A program made the translations under genes and the position numbers. A stretch of 7,381 nucleotides of DNA from Desulfobacteraceae bacterium (GTDB lineage: Bacteria > Desulfobacterota > Desulfobacteria > Desulfobacterales > Desulfosalsimonadaceae): assembly GCA_024636355.1 (NCBI GenBank), contig JAGXHH010000047.1:1-7381 (forward strand), read 5' to 3'. The notes under the pieces are model-generated. The model saw only the letters and a program-made list of their open reading frames with translations, was not told the origin of the DNA and ran no database searches. Shown piece after piece: positions 1 through 5,312 of the stretch (its first letter is position 1; each line of letters begins with the position of its first letter).

Positions 1-1095
1 GATCCGCAGTATCCGGACCCGGATATTGCCCCCCTGGATCATCGGGGCCATGAGCAGCCGCCAGATGCCGCTTCCGGGCGGGTACCGAACCGGTTCCATG
101 TGGCTGTTCGAATCCGTCTTTAAAATGGAGCTGATGGCAATCCCTTCGGAAAATGTCGTTTCCCTGTCAAAGGTGGTCACCCCGACCAGATTTTCCGAAT
201 TCGTCCGGATATTTCGGCCGACCCTGTCGGACAGTCGGGGCAGCGAGGTCTTTTTGAGCTTCAGGAGCAGCTCGGTGGTGCCCATGACGCCGCCTGAAAA
301 AATCAGGCCGTGCGCCGTAATCTCCCCCTTTTTTTTGAGCAGGCCGGTCGATTGCCGCCAGCGGACCCGGTAGCCGCCCCCGCCATCGGGTGCGCCGATC
401 GGGGCCACATCGAAAACTTCGGATTCAGCCTGGATCTGCGCCCCGTGCTGTTGGGCGAGGTGGAGGTAGTTTTTATCCAAGGTATTTTTGGCGTCAAACC
501 GGCAGCCGAGCATGCACCCGCCGCAGAACGTGCAACCGGTCCGGTCCGGCCCTTTGCCGCCGAAATACGGATCGGGGACCGTCACATCGGGTTCCCCGAA
601 ATAAACCCCTGCCCGGGTGGGGGCAAAGCCGTCGGCTTTGCCGATTTCTTCCGAGAGTTTCTTTAACGCGATATCCCCGGTTTCAAGACGGGGGGAAGTG
701 GCGGCCCCTCGCATCATGAGTGCTGTTTCATAGAATGGGGCCAGTTCCGTCTGCCAGTCGGCCAGATGAGCCCAGGAATCGGATTCGAAGAATTTTTCTT
801 CTGGCGTCGGCATCGTGTTGGCGTAGACCAGGGAGCCGCCGCCGACCCCGACGCCGGAAAGGACGGTCACGTGGCGGAAAAAATTGAGTTTAAACAGCCC
901 GTAGCAGCCGGTGTACGGCATCCAGAGCCATTTGCGGAGATTCCAGTTCGTCCGGGGAAAATCGGGAGCGTTGAGCCATTTGCCCTTTTCGAGCACCTTT
1001 ACCCGGTATCCTTTTTCGGACAGGCGCAGCGCGGCCACCGATCCGCCGAAGCCGCTGCCGATAATGACGTAATCGTAATCGCGCAGGTCTGTCAT
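1..1095 (-). CDS. GMC-type FAD-dependent oxidoreductase, N-terminal part (cut by window start)
   Basis: Reading from ATG at 1095-1093 there are 365 open codons to the window edge, so the C-terminal third and the catalytic His region of the family are missing. The start is supported by GGAG at 1105-1102, six bases upstream. An N-terminal dinucleotide-binding motif G13-S-G15-F-G17-G18 follows a beta strand, with an acidic residue (E36) after the next strand, as expected for FAD binding. A GMC-like GVGGGSLVYAN segment lies at about residues 82-93. Residues 188-198 hold C-x2-C-x2-C-x3-C, followed by AKNTLDKNYL. I associate this combination with the bacterial cholesterol-oxidase-like (ChoD-type) GMC subgroup. 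The Cys spacing resembles a ferredoxin cluster site, so an Fe-S cluster is possible but unproven. No signal peptide is seen, which suggests a cytoplasmic enzyme oxidising an alcohol or lipid substrate that cannot be identified here. Confidence 0.9.
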   Translation of the reverse strand, partial: MTDLRDYDYVIIGSGFGGSVAALRLSEKGYRVKVLEKGKWLNAPDFPRTNWNLRKWLWMPYTGCYGLFKLNFFRHVTVLSGVGVGGGSLVYANTMPTPEEKFFESDSWAHLADWQTELAPFYETALMMRGAATSPRLETGDIALKKLSEEIGKADGFAPTRAGVYFGEPDVTVPDPYFGGKGPDRTGCTFCGGCMLGCRFDAKNTLDKNYLHLAQQHGAQIQAESEVFDVAPIGAPDGGGGYRVRWRQSTGLLKKKGEITAHGLIFSGGVMGTTELLLKLKKTSLPRLSDRVGRNIRTNSENLVGVTTFDRETTFSEGIAISSILKTDSNSHMEPVRYPPGSGIWRLLMAPMIQGGNIRVRILRI

Positions 1096-1180
1096 GATAT
1101 TCTCCGATATACTTTCCTGAAAAAAGGGATAAATAAAACGCGGCGTTTCGTGAATCTTGATGCCCATGTAACAAAGACTG

Positions 1181-1213
1181 TTTTACCACAGAGGGCGCAG
1201 AGCACACAGAGAA
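1181..1213. repeat. CACAGAG-type intergenic repeat, copy 1
   Basis: The stretch contains ACCACAGAG followed by GCGCAGAG and CACAGAG, an imperfect tandem of a CRCAGAG unit. A related stretch (ACCACAGAG then ACCCAGAG) lies in another intergenic region of this window at 6391-6411. From general knowledge, CCACAGAG-rich strings occur between genes in many environmental bacterial genomes. Its function is unknown. Confidence 0.55.
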
Positions 1214-1316
1214 CGGCTCTTTTATTATCCCTGTGACCTCCTCTATTTTAATTTTCCGGCCTTTACGAGACCATCAGTCTATAAATTAATACAAATAAAA
1301 TTCCGGTCAAACGGGG

Positions 1317-1345
1317 TTGAACCCATCTTGAATCGGTGTTATTTA
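1317..1345 (+). promoter_or_regulatory. Possible sigma70-type promoter for the peptide/radical SAM operon
   Basis: TTGAAC at 1317-1322 and TATTTA at 1340-1345 are separated by 17 bases, upstream of the peptide start at 1399. Both boxes match the consensus only partly. The surrounding AT-rich region contains other weak candidates, so this is a best guess by position and spacing. Confidence 0.3.
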
Positions 1346-1385
1346 ATTAAGTTAGTGCAGAACTTAAAAATACTTTCATGAAGAA

Positions 1386-1390
1386 AGGAG
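1386..1390 (+). promoter_or_regulatory. Strong ribosome binding site of the 20-aa peptide gene
   Basis: AGGAG ends eight bases before the ATG at 1399. It decides the start: an in-frame ATG at 1378 would add seven residues, but it lies upstream of this site and has no Shine-Dalgarno of its own. The site is much stronger than that of the next gene at 1571, which fits high expression of a precursor peptide relative to its enzymes. Confidence 0.75.
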
Positions 1391-1398
1391 AAGGACAC

Positions 1399-1461
1399 AT
1401 GAAGATCAAAAAAGTGAAAAAAACGCCGACCGGACTCTGCAAATGCAAACGCTCCTGCTGA
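1399..1461 (+). CDS. 20-aa Lys/Cys-rich candidate RiPP precursor peptide
   Basis: This tiny open frame starts at ATG 1399 behind a strong AGGAG site and ends at TGA 1459-1461. The product begins MKIKKVKKTPTG and ends LCKCKRSC, with three Cys at positions 14, 16 and 20, seven Lys and one Arg. A basic leader-like N-terminal half precedes a Gly and a Cys-dense C-terminal half. It lies directly upstream of two radical SAM/SPASM genes, the first with a PqqD-like peptide-binding region. This is the usual arrangement of a ribosomally made, post-translationally modified peptide. I do not recognise the sequence as a named family. Coding status is inferred from the ribosome binding site, composition and context. 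The alternatives are a short regulatory leader peptide, or a longer selenoprotein if the TGA is read through to TAA at 1546-1548. Confidence 0.7.
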   Translation: MKIKKVKKTPTGLCKCKRSC

Positions 1462-1472
1462 TTTAGTTTTTT

Positions 1473-1520
1473 GCTGAAAAGAAATAGCCTGTGGTCGCGA
1501 CACAGGCTATTTCTTTCAGC
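1473..1520 (+). promoter_or_regulatory. Long hairpin just after the peptide stop codon (attenuator, stabiliser or SECIS-like)
   Basis: The arms at 1473-1493 and 1501-1520 pair over 20 base pairs with a single bulged A in the left arm. The loop GTCGCGA is at 1494-1500. The hairpin begins 11 bases after the TGA stop of the peptide gene and ends 50 bases before the next gene. It has no T run on its 3' side, so it is not a classic intrinsic terminator. The simplest reading is an RNA element between precursor and enzyme genes that protects the upstream mRNA or partly ends transcription, favouring the peptide over the enzymes. A selenocysteine-insertion role is considered under findings. Confidence 0.7.
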
Positions 1521-1570
1521 AGTTGGTTTAGCCCTTCTATTACGTTAATAAGAAACCCTCCCGGAAACTC

Positions 1571-1927
1571 ATGAGCAAACTCGATTTTATCGACTATATC
1601 TGCCGGCCTTACTGCATGTTTTTCCGGGAAGGCGAAAAAGAGGAAATGGCCTGCCGGGGCGCACAGGTAGCCCAACTGCTGGTGGCCAGCGGGAAGATTG
1701 ATCCCGGCAGACTCCCGGTGTTTGAAAAGGATCCGGCGGTCTGGCAGCGGCACGATCTTTTCCTCGGCATCCATCTGTGCGGAGTGTGCGAATACCGGGC
1801 CGAAGACTGCGAATACCGGTTTGATGACCCGCCGGAAGATGCCGAACCGTGCGGCGGCTTCATCCTGCTCGCCCTGCTGATGGAAACCAACCGGCTCGAC
1901 GAGCAGGTGCTGGAGACGGCGACATGA
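1571..1927 (+). CDS. Seven-Cys small protein of unknown family, linked to the radical SAM genes
   Basis: The product is 118 residues with seven Cys: C11-x3-C15, C28, C70-x2-C73, C80 and C94. The clusters are CRPYC followed by an EGEKEE stretch, LCGVC, and a PCGG motif followed by a hydrophobic LLALLM segment. The protein is acidic overall, the opposite of the basic 20-mer upstream. There is no signal peptide or clear membrane helix. Several Cys in CxxxC and CxxC spacing suggest metal or Fe-S binding, but I do not recognise the family. The stop overlaps the next gene's start (ATGA at 1924-1927), indicating translational coupling to the first radical SAM enzyme. The site before the start (CGGAAACTC) is only a weak ribosome binding site. 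Possible roles are an accessory metal or electron partner of the radical SAM enzymes, or a second substrate. Confidence 0.8.
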   Translation: MSKLDFIDYICRPYCMFFREGEKEEMACRGAQVAQLLVASGKIDPGRLPVFEKDPAVWQRHDLFLGIHLCGVCEYRAEDCEYRFDDPPEDAEPCGGFILLALLMETNRLDEQVLETAT

Positions 1928-3087
1928 CATCTTTGGACTGGAAAACCGGCTATCTGTGCCTGCACCCGAAAGCGGCCTTGAAACACCTGGAAACCCCGTT
2001 TATTTACCATATCGGCCGGGATGAACTCTATGAGATCGATGACACGGCTTTTGAGTTCCTGCGGCAGTGCAACGGCATACAGGCGGGTGGATCGCTCACG
2101 TCGGACGCCGAATTTGTAGAATACTGCATCGAGGAAGACCTCCTGGAAGTAAAATCAGAACCGCAGTCGATGGAAGTCCGTTCAGGAAAACAACACATCC
2201 CGTCGCTGCGCTACCTGGAGCTTCACCTGACGCATGCCTGCAACCTGAACTGCGCCCACTGCTACCTGGAGCCGGGCGGGGCGGGTGAAATGGCGATAGA
2301 AGATGCGGTTCGCATCACCAGGGAATTTTCGGATATCGGGGGGTTGCGCCTGCTGATTTCCGGCGGCGAACCATTGATGTACCCGCATTTGGAAGACTAT
2401 CTCGACCAGACTGCGGATGTGAAAGTCCGCCGGGTGCTCTTCACCAACGGCACTCGGATCGATTCAAATAATGTGGCCCGGCTTGCCGACGTGGATGAAA
2501 TCCAGTTCAGCCTGGACGGTTGGGAGTCGGGCCATAACCGTTTGCGGGGGAAAGGGGCGTTTTCGCGCACCATGCGCGGCATTGAAATTGTTCGGGCCGC
2601 TGGAATCGCCATTTCGTTTTCCACCATGATTCACCGGCACAACCTGGACGAGTTTGACCGGATGGCCGATTTTATCCGGGAAGCCGATGCTGTCGAATGG
2701 GGAATCGATGTCATGACCGTGGCCGGTTCACTTTCGCAGCACATGGGCCTGACCGTCGGCTATGAACAGGCGGTCGCCTTTATGGAGTACGGGTTCGGCG
2801 GCGGCTATCACGGCGCCTCGGAAGGTTATGCCTGCGGCCGCCACCTGATGGCGGTGATGCCGGACGGCCGGGCCGTTAAATGCGGGTTTTACATGGACAA
2901 GCCGCTGGGTGATGCCCGATACGGACTGGCCGATTGCTGGCGGAAAATGGAGCACATCCCGCTTTCCGATCTGGAGTGCGGCGATTGTGATGCAATCGAT
3001 GAATGCCGCGGCGGCTGTCGCTATCGCGCCCCGCACCCCCTGGCGCCGGACCCGGCGATGTGCTGCCTGTACGGTATCTCCAGGTAA
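1924..3087 (+). CDS. Radical SAM/SPASM peptide maturase with PqqD-like N-terminal region
   Basis: I start this gene at ATG 1924, which overlaps the previous stop as ATGA and has GGAG eight bases upstream. The upstream in-frame ATG at 1849 lies deep in the previous gene. The product is 387 residues. Residues about 10-80 look like a PqqD-type peptide-recognition element (YHIGRDELYEIDDTAFEFL, then EYCIEEDLLEV). The radical SAM core has C106-x3-C110-x2-C113 for the [4Fe-4S] cluster and GGEP at 147-150 for SAM binding. The C-terminal SPASM domain is complete: C304, G315-x4-C320, then C352-x2-C355-x5-C361-x3-C365, and C380/C381, enough to hold two auxiliary clusters. Known enzymes of this architecture form thioether, C-C or other crosslinks, or epimerise residues, in ribosomal peptides. 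The likely substrate is the 20-mer encoded just upstream; the reaction itself cannot be deduced. Confidence 0.93.
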   Translation: MTSLDWKTGYLCLHPKAALKHLETPFIYHIGRDELYEIDDTAFEFLRQCNGIQAGGSLTSDAEFVEYCIEEDLLEVKSEPQSMEVRSGKQHIPSLRYLELHLTHACNLNCAHCYLEPGGAGEMAIEDAVRITREFSDIGGLRLLISGGEPLMYPHLEDYLDQTADVKVRRVLFTNGTRIDSNNVARLADVDEIQFSLDGWESGHNRLRGKGAFSRTMRGIEIVRAAGIAISFSTMIHRHNLDEFDRMADFIREADAVEWGIDVMTVAGSLSQHMGLTVGYEQAVAFMEYGFGGGYHGASEGYACGRHLMAVMPDGRAVKCGFYMDKPLGDARYGLADCWRKMEHIPLSDLECGDCDAIDECRGGCRYRAPHPLAPDPAMCCLYGISR

Positions 3088-4091
3088 TGAAACCCGAATA
3101 CCTGCAGTTTTATCCCACGCTGCGGTGCAATTATTCGTGTCATTTCTGCTTCAACAAAGGGGTGGCTGCCCGCAAGGACGTGCGCCCGGAAGATTTCGAT
3201 CTCCTCGCATCCATTGCCGCACAGCAGGGAATCGGTCATATCGACCTGCTCGGCGGCGAGCCGACATTGCATCCCGGGCTTTTTGGGCTTATAGAATCAC
3301 TGCATACCCGGAATATCAACACCACGCTCAGCAGCAACGGCAGCGATGTGAATCAGCTGGAGGCCCTTTCACAAAAATACGGCCAATCGACCCTGCGCAT
3401 CGGAATTTCCATAAACGACCTGAACGTACCCGAACAACTGCACGAGTTTATCCTCGCATACCAACCAATGGTAAAGAGCCTGTTTTCAAAAAACGGCCCC
3501 GTCCCTCCGGTGTGTGAAGCATACGCAAAACATCCCGGCATCGATTATTTCCTGCTCTATCGGGATGCCATGGAAGACAATGACCTGGCGGACACGTTTG
3601 CGTTTTATGATTTTTTCCCCGTAATCGATCGGCTCAAACATGTTTACCCCAGCTTTGACGGGGTGTTTTGTTCCGGCTTTGTTCCGGATACCCTGACGTA
3701 TCCCGCACTCGCACATGTCCGGTGCCCGTCCGGCACCACCAAACTGTCGGTATTGCCGGACGGCAGTGTCTACCCATGTTACCTTTTCTTCACGTATGCG
3801 GCATTTGAGCTTGGCAATATGTTTAAAGACGATTTTCAAACTATCTGGCATCACCCGATGCTTGATTTTTTCCGCAAATTTGAAACAAACCAATGCCCGA
3901 AAACCGATTGCCAGCTTTTCGGGGCATGTCACGGCGGGTGTCCGGCCATGAGCTACCGGTTCTACAACGATTTGGGCGGGCCGGATCCAAGGTGCATTCC
4001 GCCGGGCGGCAATTTGAAAAAAACAAATAAACGTGTGTTGCAGACGAATTTCACCTTGGGAAGGAGCATAAGGACGAATGACACCGATTGA
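3087..4091 (+). CDS. Second radical SAM/SPASM protein, no PqqD-like region
   Basis: ATG 3087 overlaps the previous stop by one base (TAATG), so translation is probably coupled; the upstream in-frame ATG at 3003 lies inside the previous gene. The product is 334 residues and begins almost directly with the radical SAM core: C14-x3-C18-x2-C21 and GGEP at 56-59. The SPASM region has C213, G226-x4-C231, then C270-x4-C275-x5-C281-x3-C285 and C303. The C-x4-C spacing departs from the usual C-x2-C, so auxiliary cluster binding may differ from that of the upstream enzyme. Lacking a recognition domain, it may depend on its neighbour for substrate delivery or act on a different target. The final 30 residues are polar, rich in Lys, Arg and Thr, and overlap the cupin gene by 14 bases. 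Confidence 0.92.
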   Translation: MKPEYLQFYPTLRCNYSCHFCFNKGVAARKDVRPEDFDLLASIAAQQGIGHIDLLGGEPTLHPGLFGLIESLHTRNINTTLSSNGSDVNQLEALSQKYGQSTLRIGISINDLNVPEQLHEFILAYQPMVKSLFSKNGPVPPVCEAYAKHPGIDYFLLYRDAMEDNDLADTFAFYDFFPVIDRLKHVYPSFDGVFCSGFVPDTLTYPALAHVRCPSGTTKLSVLPDGSVYPCYLFFTYAAFELGNMFKDDFQTIWHHPMLDFFRKFETNQCPKTDCQLFGACHGGCPAMSYRFYNDLGGPDPRCIPPGGNLKKTNKRVLQTNFTLGRSIRTNDTD

Positions 4092-4416
4092 ATTGAGAAA
4101 ACGGGCATTGACGGCAGAAGAAGGCGAATCGGTTCTTGGGCTGGCGGATACCGGAAGTCACGCCTGCTACATGATCTACGGAATTGTCAAACCGGGAGAA
4201 ACGCAGCGGCTGGTAAAACCGGGAAAAGGTCATGAGGAAATTGTGCTTGCGATTAAGGGCGATTTCGCACTTTCCGGAGCATTCGACGGTCGCCTGGAAG
4301 AGGGGCAGGCGTTTCATCTATCGGGCGATATTTCCGTGTTTCTCGAAAACCGTGGGGAAGATGAGGCAATCTATATCATATCCGGCGGGCATTCCGAAGA
4401 CGGCCACGACCACTGA
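4078..4416 (+). CDS. Small single-domain cupin protein with His-rich C-terminus
   Basis: The gene starts inside the end of the second radical SAM gene (14-base overlap), with AAGGAG at 4061-4066 eleven bases upstream and AAGGA closer in. The 112-residue product has a cupin-like beta pattern: GKGHEE followed by KGDFAL resembles cupin motif 1 with one His and one Glu, and FHLSGDISVFLENRG resembles motif 2. The protein ends in SGGHSEDGHDH, which adds three His and could complete or extend a metal site. Single-domain cupins bind metals or small ligands and act as enzymes, sensors or scaffolds. As the last gene of the overlapping block, it probably serves the same pathway, perhaps in metal handling or a final modification step. 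No substrate can be named. Confidence 0.85.
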   Translation: MTPIELRKRALTAEEGESVLGLADTGSHACYMIYGIVKPGETQRLVKPGKGHEEIVLAIKGDFALSGAFDGRLEEGQAFHLSGDISVFLENRGEDEAIYIISGGHSEDGHDH

Positions 4417-4472
4417 TGGCGTTTGCCGCTTTGCCGGGAAACGAAACATCCAAAAATCGCAAACCAACCCAT

Positions 4473-4524
4473 GAACCGTCACTCGGGGCTTGCCTGTCGG
4501 GTATGGAAACCCGACCTACGGTTC
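4473..4524. repeat. Nested palindromic intergenic repeat (REP-like); possible bidirectional terminator
   Basis: Outer arms GAACCGT (4473-4479) and ACGGTTC (4518-4524) enclose inner arms GTCGGGT (4496-4502) and ACCCGAC (4509-4515) around a six-base loop. On the minus strand the inner part reads TAGGTCGGGTT, then loop, then ACCCGACA. I know this type of string as a dispersed REP-like repeat in many proteobacterial genomes. It lies between the convergent cupin and phosphodiesterase genes, where a hairpin could also stop transcripts from both sides. There is no strong T run. Confidence 0.65.
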
Positions 4525-4554
4525 TCGGAATCCTCAAACGACTTTTTGGGTGTG

Positions 4555-5028
4555 TTACGTTTCAATATCAACGATCTGCGGCAACAGGCGGCCGTTTTTG
4601 ATTTCGAGCAGCCCCAGGGTAATCGGCAGACGGAACCTGCGGGGACCGGCGCTGCCCGGGTTAATGAAATAGATGCCGTCGTTTTTCGCGATTACCGGCC
4701 GGTGGGAGTGACCGAAGACGACTACGGACAGCCCTTCTGCCACCGGGTCGATTTTCAGGCGCAGCCGGTCATGAATCACGCCGATGCGGATGCCGGAGGT
4801 TTCCACAACACGGTATTCGGGCAAATCATTTACTCCGGCCATGACATCCATGTTGCCCCGTACGGCAAAAACCGGAGCGATCCGGTTGAGTTCATCGAGC
4901 AGAGCCGGGCGGTCGACATCTCCGGCATGAAGGATCAGTTCCACCCCTGTGAGCGCGTCGACGGCGGATTTGCGCAATTGCCCGTGCGTATCGGATATCA
5001 GCCCGATTCGATTTGTTTTGTCAGCCAT
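4555..5028 (-). CDS. YfcE/MJ0936-type metallophosphoesterase
   Basis: The 157-residue product reads from ATG at 5028-5026, with AGGA at 5041-5038 nine bases upstream. An in-frame ATG at 5085 would add 19 residues without family motifs, so I reject it. Calcineurin-like phosphoesterase motifs appear in order: D13-T-H15 (from SDTHG), G36-D37 (HAGDVD), G58-N59 (RGNMD), H86 (VIHD) and G106-H-S-H109 (FGHSHRP), then NPGSAGPRR. These provide ligands for two metal ions. Family members are small cytoplasmic phosphodiesterases, usually Mn-dependent, whose physiological substrate is mostly unknown. The length matches the family. It is convergent with the cupin gene, so it belongs to a separate transcription unit. 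Confidence 0.93.
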   Translation of the reverse strand: MADKTNRIGLISDTHGQLRKSAVDALTGVELILHAGDVDRPALLDELNRIAPVFAVRGNMDVMAGVNDLPEYRVVETSGIRIGVIHDRLRLKIDPVAEGLSVVVFGHSHRPVIAKNDGIYFINPGSAGPRRFRLPITLGLLEIKNGRLLPQIVDIET

Positions 5029-5209
5029 TGAGACCCGTCCTGTGAAAAATTGAAATTTCGTCGGACTATATCGATTGGCGGCCAATCTTTCAAGCCAACT
5101 GTGTAATTAAATTCAATACTGCATCGAAAACGTGCTATCCTGCCGTTCTTTTTCATGCTCTTGCCTCTTAAATCGTGATCATGCCCGTAATCAGGTTTCA
5201 AGTTAAAGA

Positions 5210-5253
5210 TTACGATTAAGATTTACGATTAAGATTAAGAGCAACATTAAGAG
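5210..5253. repeat. Short AT-rich direct repeats
   Basis: TTACGATTAAGA occurs exactly twice (5210-5221 and 5223-5234) with a 13-base period. It is followed by further TTAAGA units at 5235-5240 and 5247-5252. The array sits in the 284-base region between the divergent phosphodiesterase and enoyl-CoA hydratase genes. It could be slippage-generated low-complexity DNA or a set of regulator half-sites. No clear promoter boxes accompany it. Confidence 0.6.
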
Positions 5254-5312
5254 AAAGAAAGGAAGTGATCACTGAGCGAAAGGGATAACTAAATAAAAAA
5301 GGATAAAGCGGG

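Larger units (their letters stand above)
1096..1398. other. Intergenic region between the GMC gene and the peptide gene
   Basis: These 303 bases separate two genes that diverge. I see no convincing coding sequence on either strand. The half near the GMC gene carries its ribosome binding site and a CACAGAG-type repeat. The half from about 1230 to 1380 is AT-rich and should hold the promoter for the rightward operon and possibly one for the GMC gene. An interrupted palindrome GGGTT-G-AACCC at 1314-1324 overlaps the possible -35 box and could be a small operator. Confidence 0.6.

Noticed and set aside
766..1236. Plus-strand frame over the GMC start, and the minus-strand frame at 890-1207
   Set aside because: Both are shadows of the GMC gene, whose 365-codon open frame runs off the window edge.
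1378..1398. Upstream in-frame ATG giving a 27-aa peptide
   Set aside because: It has no ribosome binding site of its own, and the strong AGGAG lies inside this extension, positioned for ATG 1399.
1849..1923. N-terminal extension of the first radical SAM gene to ATG 1849
   Set aside because: It lies wholly inside the seven-Cys gene and is Arg/Pro/Ala-rich. ATG 1924 has GGAG and the typical ATGA coupling.
2909..3517. A 202-aa plus-strand frame across the junction of the two radical SAM genes
   Set aside because: It is out of frame with two well-supported radical SAM/SPASM genes and is Arg/Pro-rich, typical of a shadow in GC-rich DNA.
4423..5031. A 202-aa plus-strand frame opposite the phosphodiesterase
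   Set aside because: The minus strand carries all metallophosphoesterase motifs in order. This frame has no ribosome binding site or recognisable domain.
5210..5253. CRISPR-like array
   Set aside because: The units are only about 12 bases, nearly contiguous, and have no spacers or cas genes nearby.
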